Shown here in pieces: positions 33,608-45,661 of a stretch of DNA of 64,000 bases. How positions within the stretch are numbered: the first letter of the stretch is position 1; every line of letters starts with the position of its first letter. Position numbers and translations under genes: made by a program. The DNA lies in NCBI GenBank assembly GCA_037367405.1, contig JAZKJV010005531.1, forward strand, positions 558,001 to 622,000, given 5' to 3'. The stretch is from Ottelia alismoides. Its lineage: Eukaryota; Streptophyta; Magnoliopsida; Alismatales; Hydrocharitaceae. The notes beneath the pieces were generated by a model that saw only the letters and a program-made list of their open reading frames with translations, was not told the origin of the DNA and did not search any database.

Positions 33608-34036
33608 ATGTACGGAACAAAAAGATGCTATATCCGTAGGGGCAAAACAAGATCCAAGCAGAACCACCAAAAATTCCAAATACAAAGAAGCATTCTACCA
33701 AATAAAAATCTGACCAAAAAGGTCCAAGCTTCAAGAAACCTGCAGATCTTGGTGAAGACTCGGCTACACTGGCCATCTTCACAAGGAGAGGTGACTACAT
33801 TGGCCACCCTCCAGTTCTTTTCTCATTCTTCTATCTTCTCCCCCCAATTCGATTGTGAACACAGCGCGACAGACCTTAGAAGGAAATACCTGACTCCCCG
33901 AGGACGAGTTACTGGAGAGGACGTTCGTGCGGTAGTCTGGTATTCTGGATGGGAAGAGCTAAAACCTTTCACACACATGAGTCGGTTATTCAATGTTCAT
34001 AGGGTATACATTGGGAAGATGATTGATCTAAGATGA
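33608..34036 (+). CDS. Possible 142-residue small ORF in the C 3' region, function unknown
   Basis: Open frame between the hairpin array and the terminal PPT. I recognise no domain. The product is basic in its N-terminal half. Two stretches recur, with changes, in the minus strand of the Athila-like element at 150-420: LQILVKTRLHWPS (there LQILVETWLNRPS) and RRKYLTP...GWEELKPFT...LFNVH (there RRKYLTL...GWEELTPFT...LFNVH, broken by stops and a frame shift). A weaker match lies in element B (29195-29450). Resemblance at protein level suggests a former accessory gene at this place, but DNA similarity is also high, so a conserved cis-acting region is equally possible. The start ATG is not supported by comparison. 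Confidence 0.35.
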   Translation: MYGTKRCYIRRGKTRSKQNHQKFQIQRSILPNKNLTKKVQASRNLQILVKTRLHWPSSQGEVTTLATLQFFSHSSIFSPQFDCEHSATDLRRKYLTPRGRVTGEDVRAVVWYSGWEELKPFTHMSRLFNVHRVYIGKMIDLR

Positions 34037-34220
34037 CTTCTGAGCCGAAACTGTAGCAATGATGTGTAGAACTTGAGGGTTGTTGATTTTAAAATTCTAA
34101 GTCTCACAGAAGTTTCGACACACAAATAATCCAAAGGTTGAGTTTAGGTTCACTCTCACCTTCAGCTCATGGTCTTGGTATGGAACCCAATCTCATTTCA
34201 CCTCATGGCATTTCTTTTTG

Positions 34221-34256
34221 ATGCTCAGGGACGAGCATGGTTTAAGTATAGGGGGA
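34221..34256 (+). other. Element C terminal hairpin and polypurine tract
   Basis: Stem ATGCTC/GAGCAT (34221-34226/34233-34238), then GGTTTAAGTATAGGGGGA directly before TGATGAATC of the 3' LTR. The same arrangement occurs at 42371-42408 (minus) and 8915-8948. Confidence 0.8.
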
Positions 34257-35225
34257 TGATGAATCTCGTATTCATCACTCTAAATCTCATTTATTAAGCT
34301 CAAAACCCTCAAAATCAACAGCATTCTTGCATCTATTCTGCATAATTAACATTAGTGCATGATTTCATAAGAATTGCATTTTAGCACAAAAATCTGCACA
34401 AAATAAGAAGCCAAAAATCCATGCCAAAAATGACCTGTAAATAGCCTAACTTCCCGGATTTTTTAACCCATTCATGCTAACTCCGAATAACACAAAACCA
34501 CCTCCACTGTGTACATATCACTAACAAGAATAAATAAAAAATACAAAAAAAATAATTAACCTAAATAAGCGGACCAAAAACCCAAACCCTAATTTCAGGA
34601 TTTTCGGACTAAAAACCCCATATCTTCCTCATCCAGTGTCCGTTTTAATCCTACTCACTTTTGAACTAATGTACATTCAATTACCTTCAAAACAAGACCA
34701 AGTTCAAGTGCATCGGAGCTCGTATGTGAAAGTTGGGTTTTGGGCCTCTTTTGTACATTGTATATTTTCGCGGTTTATGACCTTGTATTTTATGTATATA
34801 TTTTCTTAATTAATAAAATCCAAAAAAAATAGATTTAAGTGTCTTTATTTATCTTTGATTTTACCGTAATTTTTTCGGATTTTTATCTTGTTTAAAAATG
34901 ACAAAAAAATTATTATAAAACCCCAAAATTAAGGTATTCTATGTACATAGGATACCCCAAAAATTCACTTTGTGCAAATTATTGATTTTGATTTTGATGT
35001 CTTTATGAAAGTTGTAGACCTCATCGAGACGAGCAATTTTTGTGAAGAAAGTTTTTCGATCCGAGGTCATTTACTATTTATTTTCGATTTTACAAGATAT
35101 TTAAATTGCGAATTTTCTGATGCTGACACATGGCAGCACCTGGTGCCGCCACGTATCAGCCATTTTTGGGCTTATTATATATCGGTTTTTATATAAAAAA
35201 ATTAAAAATAAAAATAAAAAGGACG

Positions 35226-35719
35226 CACGTGCGTCGCACGTGCCTTGAAGGCACGTGCTCCGCACGCGCATCCGTCTTGCGCCCCTCTCTCTCCGCCACG
35301 TGGCGCGACGGGTGCCATCCGATCAAGCACGATCGGACGGCGCCTGTGCATCGTCCACCTCGCGCCCTCAGCCCTTTCCCAATCGAGCACCGCCCCCCAC
35401 AATTTCCGCCGCAAATCGCGGCCCTCTCCGATCAATCCCCTCGCCGTCCCCGATCTCCCTCGCATCTCGCCGATCTCCTCCAGATCTCGCCGCCATTCCC
35501 TCACCGCGTATCTCGCACCGCCTCCCTCTCCGATCTCGTCGAAGCCCGAGGCCCTCCGCGCACGTGCGAGGCACGTGCGCTAGGAGGGAACTTCAGCTGC
35601 ACGCTACCCACGGGTCACGTGTCTCTCACGTGCCCGTGGGCAATTTACAAGGAGCCCCCTGGAAGTTCCCCTTTTTGCGCAGATAACCCCGCCAGCCAGA
35701 GGCACGTGCATAGCACGTG
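35226..35719 (+). promoter_or_regulatory. Ten-copy G-box (CACGTG) cluster
   Basis: CACGTG starts at 35226, 35237, 35252, 35297, 35561, 35572, 35616, 35627, 35703 and 35714. Most occur in pairs 11-15 bases apart. Several sit in larger palindromes, such as 35222-35235 and 35236-35258 (11-bp arms). G-boxes bind plant bZIP and bHLH factors (established knowledge). Position within the LTR suggests a promoter/enhancer. Confidence 0.75.
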
Positions 35720-36142
35720 ACCTCTGGAAATTTTGCAGAAATACCCTCTGGGGTTTAGGTAATTACAAACAAGTGCCCCTCTGCATTTTCATTTATTTAT
35801 TTATATTGCATCTGTACCCCTGTGTTCTTCCTTAGTTTTGAACATCTTATTTACATTATTTTATTAATCTAAAAATAGCAAAATTGACTCTCTACACTTT
35901 GACATGTTGTGGGTATTTTTCTGATTGATGGTTAATTAATAAATAATTGTTGTGTGGAAATTTACATATTTTGCCCATTTCTTGCTTGGAAATTCATAGC
36001 TAATTAATCATTGCTCTAAAAATCCTCGAAAAATCACATATTGTAGAGTTAATTGTTCTTAACATCATGCCCAAAAAGAATTGAATTTGCATGCATAGTT
36101 TGCTCTATAAAAATCATCTTGCATCTTTTGGTATTTAATTTA

Positions 36143-36207
36143 TAATAGGTATTAAACCCCACATTTTTATTGAATTAATAGGTATTAAACCCCACATTTT
36201 TGTTTAA
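36143..36207 (+). repeat. 2 x 33-bp tandem repeat in C LTR
   Basis: TAATAGGTATTAAACCCCAC followed by a T-rich stretch is repeated with a 33-base period (starts 36143 and 36176). Confidence 0.9.
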
Positions 36208-36727
36208 TTTGTTGGTCAGAGTATTTAATTTTATTTCTTGAAAATAAGTAGGTTTAATATTTATTATAATTAAATATTAAAAATCATTCTGTTTGCATTT
36301 AGAAATCCATAAAAAAATTCATATTGCATTCAAAAATTCCAAAAAAAAATAACAGTGCACTCATTTCATCATATTTTACATCTCGGCCAAGTTTCGTATT
36401 TTTCGGATATAGTTTGAACGTAATTCACATTTTAGTCCCTAAAATAGGCCGAATTCGCATATTGCACCCTCTATTGCATTGAAAATTCTTAAAAAAAAAG
36501 ACCGCCTCGAAAACCGAACATGAACTTTGATAGGCATCTCTCTAGGTTGTTCCTTTGCCTCCTTGTGATCGACCCTGGGACTTGCCCAAGTAAAATAAAC
36601 ATAAAACCACGAGATTAAAATTTGAATAACTTGTTTGTGGTATTTTCTTGACCGTTTCCGATTGCCGCCTACAACACACAACACGATAAAAATAACTTCT
36701 TAAACGTTGCATTTTCGGATTCGTCAG

Positions 36728-37225
36728 CTATGCAGTGAGAGTAGTAAACTGTTACTAATCTTACTGTGGAAATAAAATACTTGATTGCAATAATAACAAT
36801 ATGTTCAAAGATGACAAGACTTAAAGATAGTGATCTCAAAGTCTTATCTTCAAGAAATTAAAACTTCATAGATTTAGATCTAAAAGGTCTTAACTTTGGA
36901 TACCTTAGGAGATAGAAATCTCCAGGAATAAGGGTATTCTGATAAGGATAATGGAAATAGTGGTTATAATAATTATTGAGCTGTAGTGTTAAGGACACTA
37001 TAACTGATAATATTGAGTATTAGTTGCATAATATGCAACATTCACATTGGATGCGAGCACTATTACTGGGAGATATGCAAGTGTCGTAAAAGGACTTGGC
37101 GTAGTCTCTTGGGAACAGAGTGATTGATCAGCTTACCAAGCTATTTTTCTAAATAGCCTATTATTGTCACATGAGCGTGGGTTTAAATATTAGCCCATTA
37201 ACGAGTCTTTGGGCTAGTGGGAGAT
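36728..37225 (+). mobile_element. Copia-type element, 3' internal remnant
   Basis: Decayed sequence leading to GTGGGAGAT immediately before TGTTGGACATG. That is the usual PPT and LTR start of plant Ty1-copia elements. No intact polymerase or RNase H frame remains. Confidence 0.55.
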
Positions 37226-39775
37226 TGTTGGACATGCGAGTCCATGGCGAGCCATTATGAAATAAATGTTATCGCAAAAATCATTCCCTGATATGAAATG
37301 AAGAATAACTGATTTGCATAATAGGCCCCTTAATACAATTAGGATTATGTACCATGGCCATCTTAATGAACATACAACTATTGATTCAATTGTTGAATCA
37401 TAGAGGTTGATGCTTGGATGAATATCTAAAGAGTTAGATTGAGGACTCATCAAGCACTGTCAAATGATTATTAAGATATGATCTCTAGTCTGAGAAGGAG
37501 ATGGAAATCCTTTCTCTAAAGGTTGATATCTAACCAACCTCTTGATGCAGGTCCTCTGAATAGGAATAGAGATTCGGAGGTATTAGATAAGTTAGGTCAA
37601 AAAGTTGACTTAACGATATCGAGATAACCAAAGACCTACGTCGTATGTTGCCATGATATAGGCACGCATCCTCTGACCGGAGACAGATGTGCTACTATAT
37701 GTTTGAACATGTACATTTGTCAGACCAATAGGTTGATGACCTAATCAAGATCTATCGACCGGTGCCCTGTGTGCATACAAGGGCATATGAGTAATACGAT
37801 CCCTCAAAGGGATCATATAGGTTCATTTACTGAATCGGAAGACATGAGCTCACTCATGAGATATTGGGAAGGATCATATTTCGTGCATGGTCATCTCGCT
37901 TTGGAAGCTTGACTGAATTTATAGGTTTGATATATACTTTTGGAAAGTATATAATCAACACCTGGGTATGATATATGCTTTTGGAATGTATATGATCGAT
38001 ACCAACGCCCAATAGCCAAATGAGAATCTTAATGATAAACCCCGAAGAAGACAGTCTAAAAGAGATCTAAAACTTTAGGTTTAATCTAGGTCTTCCAGTA
38101 TATAGGGTATACATGTATTAGGAATACCCGAGGGTGATGTGATCATAAACGATTGTATAACCATGATGCTTCCATTCCGAGGGAAATCTTGGTCCAAATG
38201 TTGGACAGTTATCCGAATGTGATTCAGATAAAATGAAAAGATTAGATCTACGACCTTGATTTAATAAAGCATCTATGGGAGGTTCGCAAGATCTGGATTT
38301 GAGATTTGATCTCAGTATCCAAGTCACTATACGTGGAACAATACAATCGCCATGTACTTATCTCCAAGAATCCGTGAAGAATGTGTATTATTCTTGAAAG
38401 AGTTCAAGAATAATTCCATTATTTATATTATGCATCTAAGCATTGAGATATTAATAATTAGATGTGATTTAATTATCATGAATTATATGAATTTGATTCA
38501 TATTATTTGACCATTTAAGGAGAGTTATCTAAGATGATTGAATGTGATTTAATTATCAAAGATGTGAATAATGTGAATGTGATTCATGTTATTTGGGCAC
38601 GCGAGAATAGAGATCCAAGATGATTAAATATGATTTAATTATCATGGATATGATTAATGTGGATATCACTATCCACAATAATCATGGATATTATAAATAT
38701 GATTTATAATATGATGGAGAGATTTAATTGTAAATATAATTACAAATTATTTGTTGTTTGAATTGGATTTACGATAAATAATTAATTGTAAATCTAATTT
38801 ACATATTACGTTGGATATATGAATATGATTCATATTTATCAATGGCATGATTGATGTTTTCACAAGTTTAATTTGGAATATTTTTATGAAGATAAATGCA
38901 ATAATAGGTGTTGCATTTTATCCTATATAATAAATACATATTAAGGAAGGTAAAACCACCAACAAGTTGGTCGTCCACCTTGACCAAGTCAAGAGGGGGA
39001 TGGCCACCCTCTTTTTAGGGTGGTAGATGCCTCCCTTATTATCTATTTATTATAATTGAATTAAAATGAATTAATTTGTATCTTGATAAAGGGATATAAT
39101 TATTTATTTTAATTGATTTTATTGTTAAAACAAATCATGGCCATTGATTAATAACCTCTTAATATAAACCGTTGGATTAAGAGGGCACATGGATTGAGAT
39201 CTATATACATCCAACTAGTATAAAAGGAAGGGTAGCCCTTGCCTATTAGAACATACATACGTAATTCCAAGAGGAATTAAACTCTCTCTCTCTCTCTCTC
39301 TCTACGCGCCAACTCTTTCTCTCTCTCATTGTGGTCATCCACCAAGGAGCCCTAGAGAGAGTTGCCATCACCGCAGCATCGTCATTATGCTGTCGGATAG
39401 TTTGCTCATAGATCTATGTCTCCTTTGGTGCGCCTCGTTCGTGAAGAAGATATCAGATCTGTGAGACGAGATCAGGAGATTCACTGCTTGGATTATCAGC
39501 ATAGATTGCGAGGAGCACGCATCTCATCAATGCGCTCGCAAGCGTCTCCTCTGTCAAATCAGACTTGAGACAGGAGGTCTCTTCCTTTAGAGACTCGATC
39601 ACAACCACGCTTCAAAAGGTAAACCTAATACTTATTTGTGGTTTATATGAAATGATCCGAGAAGTGTTCTTGGATCATGTGGTTTCATCGGATTAAAATT
39701 TTTAAATTCTGTTGCTTCGAGCGACTAGTACAACTAGTTGCTCCTGATTTCATACGATGCGATCCTCACGTTTCA
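37226..39775 (+). repeat. Copia-type 3' LTR
   Basis: Starts TGTTGGACATGCGAG after the PPT-like tract. It is AT-rich, with repeated GATTCATATTATTTG/TGATTTAATTATCA-like words between 38460 and 38850, and a (CT)n run at 39282-39303. The end near TTTCA (39775) is a guess: the preceding CTGTTGCTTCGAGCGACTAG resembles the usual end region of such LTRs. No 5' partner is in the window. Confidence 0.55.
39282..39303 (+). repeat. (CT)n microsatellite
   Basis: Eleven CT units in the copia-type LTR, of the kind common in plant 5' untranslated regions. Confidence 0.95.
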
Positions 39776-40410
39776 GTGATGCGCTTAAGGATTTTCCCAT
39801 ATCCTTCACCCCTCCTTCAACCTCCACATCCATCTACACATTCTCATTGCCCACCTCCCTCGTGCACTTCACACAGCAACTGCTACTCTCACACGAGCTC
39901 GCCTCCACACACATGCACCCTCCTTCTTCCTCCATACATCTTCATGCACGAGCACCTCCTTCACCTTGCTCACCTTACGCACATACACCTTCTTGCACCC
40001 AGTTGCACATTCCTCACACACACTACATGTAACTATAGATGTCGCCCACTTCTCCCACATACGCACAATTAATAGCCGTTGTACCTCCCTCATGCGCGCA
40101 CCCTCCCTCTTCTCCATTACTTTCAACATGCTAATGCTGGCGCACACTGCACACAGCAACATCTACTCTCATATGCACGCACCATTACTTCTCTTCAACA
40201 CACTCGCAAACCATCCTTTTAGTTGTTCATCTTCCCCATGCACACACACAACACTATTGCTGCAATTTGCACTCACGCTCTTGCCATATATGAGCTGCTC
40301 ACCATGCACCCATACCCCATCGTAGCAACCATAGCTACTTTTGCACACTTACACACACACATCGCGGGACCCCGCTCCACTCGCCTCGCACTCTATTTGC
40401 ATCTAACCCT
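39776..40410. other. C/A-rich, G-poor block
   Basis: A strongly strand-asymmetric stretch made of CACAC, CTCCTTC and TGCAC words. It yields overlapping Ser/Thr/His/Pro-rich frames on the plus strand (39677-40072, 39757-40032, 39966-40325), which are composition artefacts. No family recognised. Confidence 0.5.
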
Positions 40411-42341
40411 GTAGGGAAGCACTGGTCGGAGAAGACAAGGCTCCATTGTTCTTTGGCATGTTCCTGACGAGCCCTCCATCAAAGTACCTCCGTGCTCAAG
40501 GCAAATCCAGCATCAGAGAAGAATGAAGGTTGTACGTCTGCAATAGGTAGAGTGGTTTTCCACCACCATGATGCAGTGTTAGAATCATTGATGAGTAATT
40601 CACATTGGATCTCAATCCAACAAATGATAGAGCATGCTCATGACTTGAGCGTTCCGCCGTAGATCTGATATAATCAAGTAATTAGAAGCAAACCACGTGG
40701 AAAATTCATAACCATGTGATCAAATCGACAAAGAAACAATGAATCTGTTAGATCCAATAGTTGAGGACACTCATCTCATCACTCGTGACTTGAGTGTTTT
40801 GCAGACGAGCCCCACAGAGATTCCAGATACAACATGTCTAGGCTATTTGTAGGACTTAACCGAAATTTGCAATAGCAGATAAGACTTTATCTAGATCACT
40901 TTAAGAATAAATATAATATTTTGTAACTTACATTTTAGTCAATGCATTGGACCTTTAATATCTTCTACCCGTGTTCTCCAAAAAAATATGTATTTGGTCT
41001 CATTTTAAAGTTTATTCCATCCTTTATATTATGAATCATTGTAGATCTGATTTTGAGGTTATTAGAATTTGGTGCTTATTATTTAGGAGAAATATTAAAG
41101 TGGGGATATTCTTCTGTTCTCTAATTACTACAAGGGGGATTATTCGAGGACAATTTTTTAGCACCATATATTGAAGTAATATTGTTAATTTCGATGCTTG
41201 AATTAAAATTGAGACATTATCTTTACTGTGATTAGATTATCATTATTGGAGTAGATTTGTGAATGCAAAGTATTTTAGGGAGATTATTGATTTGTTTGAA
41301 GGCCTGGTTGAATATAATTTTATAGTTCAAGGAATTTGATCTTTTTGCAGGGGCTATATAGAAGAGGGTTGAATCATTTATTCCATGGCCTCTTTGCGAT
41401 TTAAGAATCATTTTTTAGGAATAATATTGCATGGAATAAGCTTGAGATCTAAATTGATTTGTTGTGTTCGCCTACAAGACTGAGCATTAATTGATAACTA
41501 TTTCTTGGACTTCCCTTAGATCTATGAATTATTTAGGAGTTTATTGGTCATCTTTTTATTGAATTAAATATCATCATCAAAGATCCATCTTTTCCTCCCT
41601 CTTTTTGTTTGATTCTTTATTTTATTTTATTTACTTCACTCTTTCTTTTATGTTATGCTTCATGACACATGTAACATTATTATAGTCAATCCATTAACTA
41701 GATTAATTTGAAATCAAGCAATAAAAAATCATTATTTATTGAGTTCGACCTTGGTACACTTACCACGTAAATTTATCCACATATTCAAAAGTGTGATTTT
41801 TTCGAGGAATTGTTATTCATCTCCTATACTACAAGTATATATTCTTAAAGAGGCGGGATTTTGATTCAGGAATGTACAATGAGAACCCGAACCCAAGTTT
41901 CACATATGAACTCCGATTATTTTGAATTTGGTGTTTATTTGTAGGTAATTGAAGCATTAATTCTAAAGTGGTTAGAGATTCATATGATACTGTATGTGAG
42001 AGATATTTGACTTTGGGTTAATGTTTGATTTTATTTATCAAATATATATATATATATATATGTTAATATTTTTCTAATATTTTCCCTTTATTATGGTTAG
42101 TAATATGTGCACAATGGAGTTGATTTTAATACATTTGGAGTTAATATAAAATAAACAAAAATAGGGTAAGTTAGTTAATATACAAGTGATAATATACACA
42201 TATTTTCTAGCTTCTTATTTATGAAATTATCAATGATAAAGTATGGATATTGTTTACACATGCATGAATGATAAATATGCAATATAAATGATTAAATGAA
42301 ATTAACTACTTGGGAACCGATCTCTATTTCAGCTTTTAAAG
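40411..42341. other. Unclassified sequence left of the Athila 3' terminus
   Basis: No gene visible. The right part may be the minus-strand Athila 3' LTR, because an LTR start palindrome lies at 42342-42372. However, a plus-oriented GAGTTCGACCTTGGTACACT segment at about 41740 looks like the R/U5 region of a different LTR. The left limit of the Athila LTR could not be set. Confidence 0.35.
42042..42061. repeat. (TA)n microsatellite
   Basis: About ten TA units. Confidence 0.9.
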
Positions 42342-42372
42342 TGATGAATCTAGACGAATCATAGATTCATCA
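42342..42372 (-). repeat. Start of the Athila-like 3' LTR (palindrome)
   Basis: Perfect 9-bp arms TGATGAATC (42342-42350) and GATTCATCA (42364-42372). On the minus strand this is preceded by TTTAAGTATATGTGG, a PPT with decayed G run, and by the stem TTGCTC/GAGCAA (42391-42396/42403-42408). It defines the 3' LTR start of the minus-strand element whose body fills copy 2. Confidence 0.75.
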
Positions 42373-44128
42373 ACCACATATACTTAAACATTGCTCATGC
42401 CCGAGCAATTAAAATGAATGCATAAGTGAAATGAGATTGGATTTCATACCAAGGTCATGAACAAAAGGTGAAAATAAAGTTCGGCTCGACTTTTGGATTG
42501 ATAATGTGGCAGAACTCCTTGTGAGAATTAGGGTTTTAAAAGCAACAGTCTCTGAGTGTACAAGTCATAGTCCATGTCCGACTTAGAAGTCATATTAGAT
42601 CAACCCCCTCCCAAAGCAACCTACATGAACATTGAATAATTATCTCTGGTTTGTGAAGGGTGTTAGCTCTTCCCATCCAAGATGTCAAACTACCATGCAA
42701 TCTCCTCCTATAGTAACTTATCCTCAGAGAGTCAGGTATTTCCTTCTAACTTGAGGCACATGCTAGTTCACAACGAATATAGAGGGAGAAGTCTAGAAGA
42801 AGGGGAAAAGAATTGGAGTGTGACCAGTGTAATCACAACTCCTGTAAAGCTTGGTCGGTTTAGCCAAGTCTCCACCAAGATCTGCAAGCTATCTATAGCT
42901 TGGACCATGGTGGTCAATGATGTACTTTAAGAATTAGCTTCTTTTTGGTAGGAGTTGTGGTTGCTCTGTACTGATCTTTTGTGGCCCGACAAATATAGAA
43001 TCTTTTTTTGCCCATGTTTTAGGTCTTAGAAAAAATATGCTAGCAGTCCATTCCTCATCTGAAGCTTTATTTCAAACCATTACTCTGTTATTGTCCACAC
43101 TATAAAAGAAAAAGACGCATAATCTTTCAACACCTCGTATGAGTTAAGCTAAGTGTGCGGTGTAGAGTACATATTAGTTCCCTATCCAAGAGTTTACTCA
43201 GAATGAGGTGACCTGGTTAGACACTAGAGTCAAAGTCTAGATATTGTCTTGTGAAACTTGAATAATTAAGTCCATGACCTGAAGTTTCTAAAGTCCTCCT
43301 TCTCAGTGAAATTCCCCTGAAAATGTAAGTGGATTAAAGTCAAGTCAAGTCCACCCTCGGTTTTTACTCACGACTTGGTTCAAAACCTGATGACTTTCTA
43401 CTTTTGCATATGTGTGATATGCTAATGAAATACGAATGCATGAAATGAAAATTTTTTTATTGATGCTTTTTTATGAATTTAATGAATGAATGATAAGCCA
43501 TTTTATTTGAAAAAATGTTATACACCCAGATGTACAATAATTTACAACACAAATATTATTTACAACAATTTTAGAAAAGAGTATTATTTACACAAACTCA
43601 TACGAGACTATACATATTTTACATATATTTTGTGCATATTTTACAAAAAAAATAAACCTTTTACAGTGGTTACACATCTCGTATTATTGAATATAATATA
43701 CATAAAATACGTGAAAGTACGAGCTATGGGTAAAGTATATATGTAATATATACACCCCCTATACTTAGTGTATGTTACGTCCTCAGAGCACAAAAAGTGA
43801 GGAAGAGACATAACTCGTGCTAAACATAAGAGAGTGAAACTAATATAAGTATAGAAGTAGACCTGCCCCTCTATACTTAGGCTCCGATCATCCTAAGTGT
43901 AGAAGAATAACAAAAACTGGGCGGTCGGGGTTAAGAGGAGAATAAATGAATGAATAAAAAAGGTGGACATCGATCCCCCTATACCTAGGATCTTGTCAGC
44001 CTACGTACAGAAGATGGAGTATGAGAACCAATGAGATTAGGGAATATACAAAGAAATGGGGATAATGAGTGAGATGCTTGGAGATGTTGGGAGTAGTGAG
44101 GATTCATGCATTCCCTGCAACTATATCA
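42373..44128 (-). other. Athila-like 3' noncoding region, second copy with terminal PPT
   Basis: Same as 1-1640, plus 116 bases not visible at the window start: the terminal hairpin (42391-42408), PPT (42373-42388) and a segment closely related to 34140-34240 of element C (both contain ACCTTGGTATGAAATCCAATC-like sequence, with changes). The hairpin array corresponds to 43718-44008. Confidence 0.6.
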
Positions 44129-45248
44129 TGAGATTCTGGGATACACATGAAGGAGATGTCTTCTACTTGGGCCAACTGCTCATCTGATCCTATGAAATGC
44201 TTAAGCAATTGCATGTTCATGAGGAATGATCGTGCACCATATGTAAGATCTATAATCTCTATGTTGTCATGCTTATGCACTTATCTAATAATGAAGGGTC
44301 CCATCCACTTGGACTTCAACTTGCCCAAGAAAATCTTCAACTTGGCATTGAATAATTATACCTTCTGCCCTTAGATAAAATTCTTGTGCATGATATGTTG
44401 ATCTTGCCAATGCTTTATTCCATCCTTATAGATCATGTCATTATCATATGCCTTGTTTCGGATTTCTAGAAGCTCATTCGAACCCATCTGTTTGTTCTGG
44501 TGCCCTTCATGAGTGTTCCAGTTCACTTTCTTCAATGCTCATTAGGATTTGTGAATCAGCTCAGCGGGTAGATGACATGACTTTCTATATATCATCCTGA
44601 ATGAGGAGGTTCTGAGTAGGGTCTTGTAAGCAGTATAGTATGCCAATAGAACTTGGTCTAAGAGTTGGGACTAGTTCTTCCTGTTAGAGCAATCTAGCTT
44701 CTACAAAATGCCCTTCACCCTCTATTCAACACCTCTGCCATGCCATTCGATTGTGGGTGGTATGGACAAGCGATGCAGTGGTCGACGTCGTAGTCCTTTG
44801 TTAACTTATGTACTTCTTTGTTGACAAAATGGCTACCCCCGTCAGATATGATGACTTTGGAGACTCCGAATCGTGAAATGATATGATCTTTTATGAACTT
44901 GCCTCGTGTTGTCTGCAACCAGGTAGGGATAGCATCCACCCACATAGATAGATAGTCCACTGCCAATAGAATGTACTCGAAATCGTGGATGTTAGGGAAT
45001 GGGCCATGAAATCTATACCCAATTCATCAAAGACATCAACCATAATCACAGATTGCATGGTCATTTCATCTTTGGGACCGACGGTCCCTCCCATTCTCTG
45101 ACACATTGGACACGATCAAACAAATGCATATGTATTCACGTAATAGGGTCGGCCAGTACAAACCACACTGGAGCACTTTTCAAGCGACCCTCTTCTCGGA
45201 GTGATGTCCTCCTACCTCCAAGGAATGGTAGTGTGTGAGGATGCTCAT
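44129..45248 (-). pseudogene. Athila-type integrase, second copy
   Basis: Identical, as far as I could compare, to 1641-2760. The core frames at 44715-44966 and 44891-45106 carry the same frameshift and the same readable catalytic residues (GIDFM, SDGGSHF, MAEVLNR). Confidence 0.82.
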
Positions 45249-45272
45249 GTATTCCTCCTGAGGAATACACAT

Positions 45273-45661
45273 CTACTGGACACAATCTAGACATTCGAAG
45301 AAAAGGAACATATCATCCCAATGATATTTCCTAGATTTTGACTTAAGCCAGTCAATGTTGCTCTTAGTCCAATCATAGAGAACTGTCATAGACATCAAGA
45401 AGTTCACCATGTTGGCATACCATGGGAGAGAGTCGACAGAACATATCAACTTGTCGGGGGAAGGCGACCTTGATAAGGTCAGTCTCAGGGGAGCTCTGTG
45501 ACTTGATGCAGGAGAGGAGGTCAACCACCACATTTTCACTCCAGGTCTATCCTTGATTTGTAAATCAAATTATTGGAGTAGTAGAATCCACCTAAAAAGA
45601 CACGCCTTCGCATCCTTTATTTCCATGAGGTACTTGATGGATGTATGATATGTGAACATGG
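45273..45661 (-). pseudogene. RNase H 3' half, second copy
   Basis: Copy of 2785-3173 without visible change; interrupted at 45661 by the second copy of element A. Confidence 0.65.

Larger units (their letters stand above)
34257..36727 (+). repeat. Element C 3' LTR
   Basis: Starts TGATGAATC in an 8-bp-arm palindrome (34257-34277) after the PPT. The end is placed at ...GATTCGTCA (about 36727), where sequence resembling copia internal DNA begins; that end is approximate. It contains ATGAAAGTTGTAGA (35006-35019), a GC-rich block with ten CACGTG motifs (35226-35719), and a GATCGACCCTGGGACTTGCC segment near 36568 typical of plant LTR R/U5. Overlapping long frames on both strands at 35130-35720 are produced by the GC-rich block and are not genes. 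No matching 5' LTR is in the window. Confidence 0.7.

Noticed and set aside
35130..35720. Overlapping long frames on both strands (196, 143, 112 and 100 codons)
   Set aside because: They arise in a GC-rich block of the C LTR where stop codons are rare in all frames; products are Pro/Arg/Ser-rich with no domain.
39677..40325. Ser/His/Pro-rich frames of 91-131 codons
   Set aside because: Composition artefact of the C/A-rich block.
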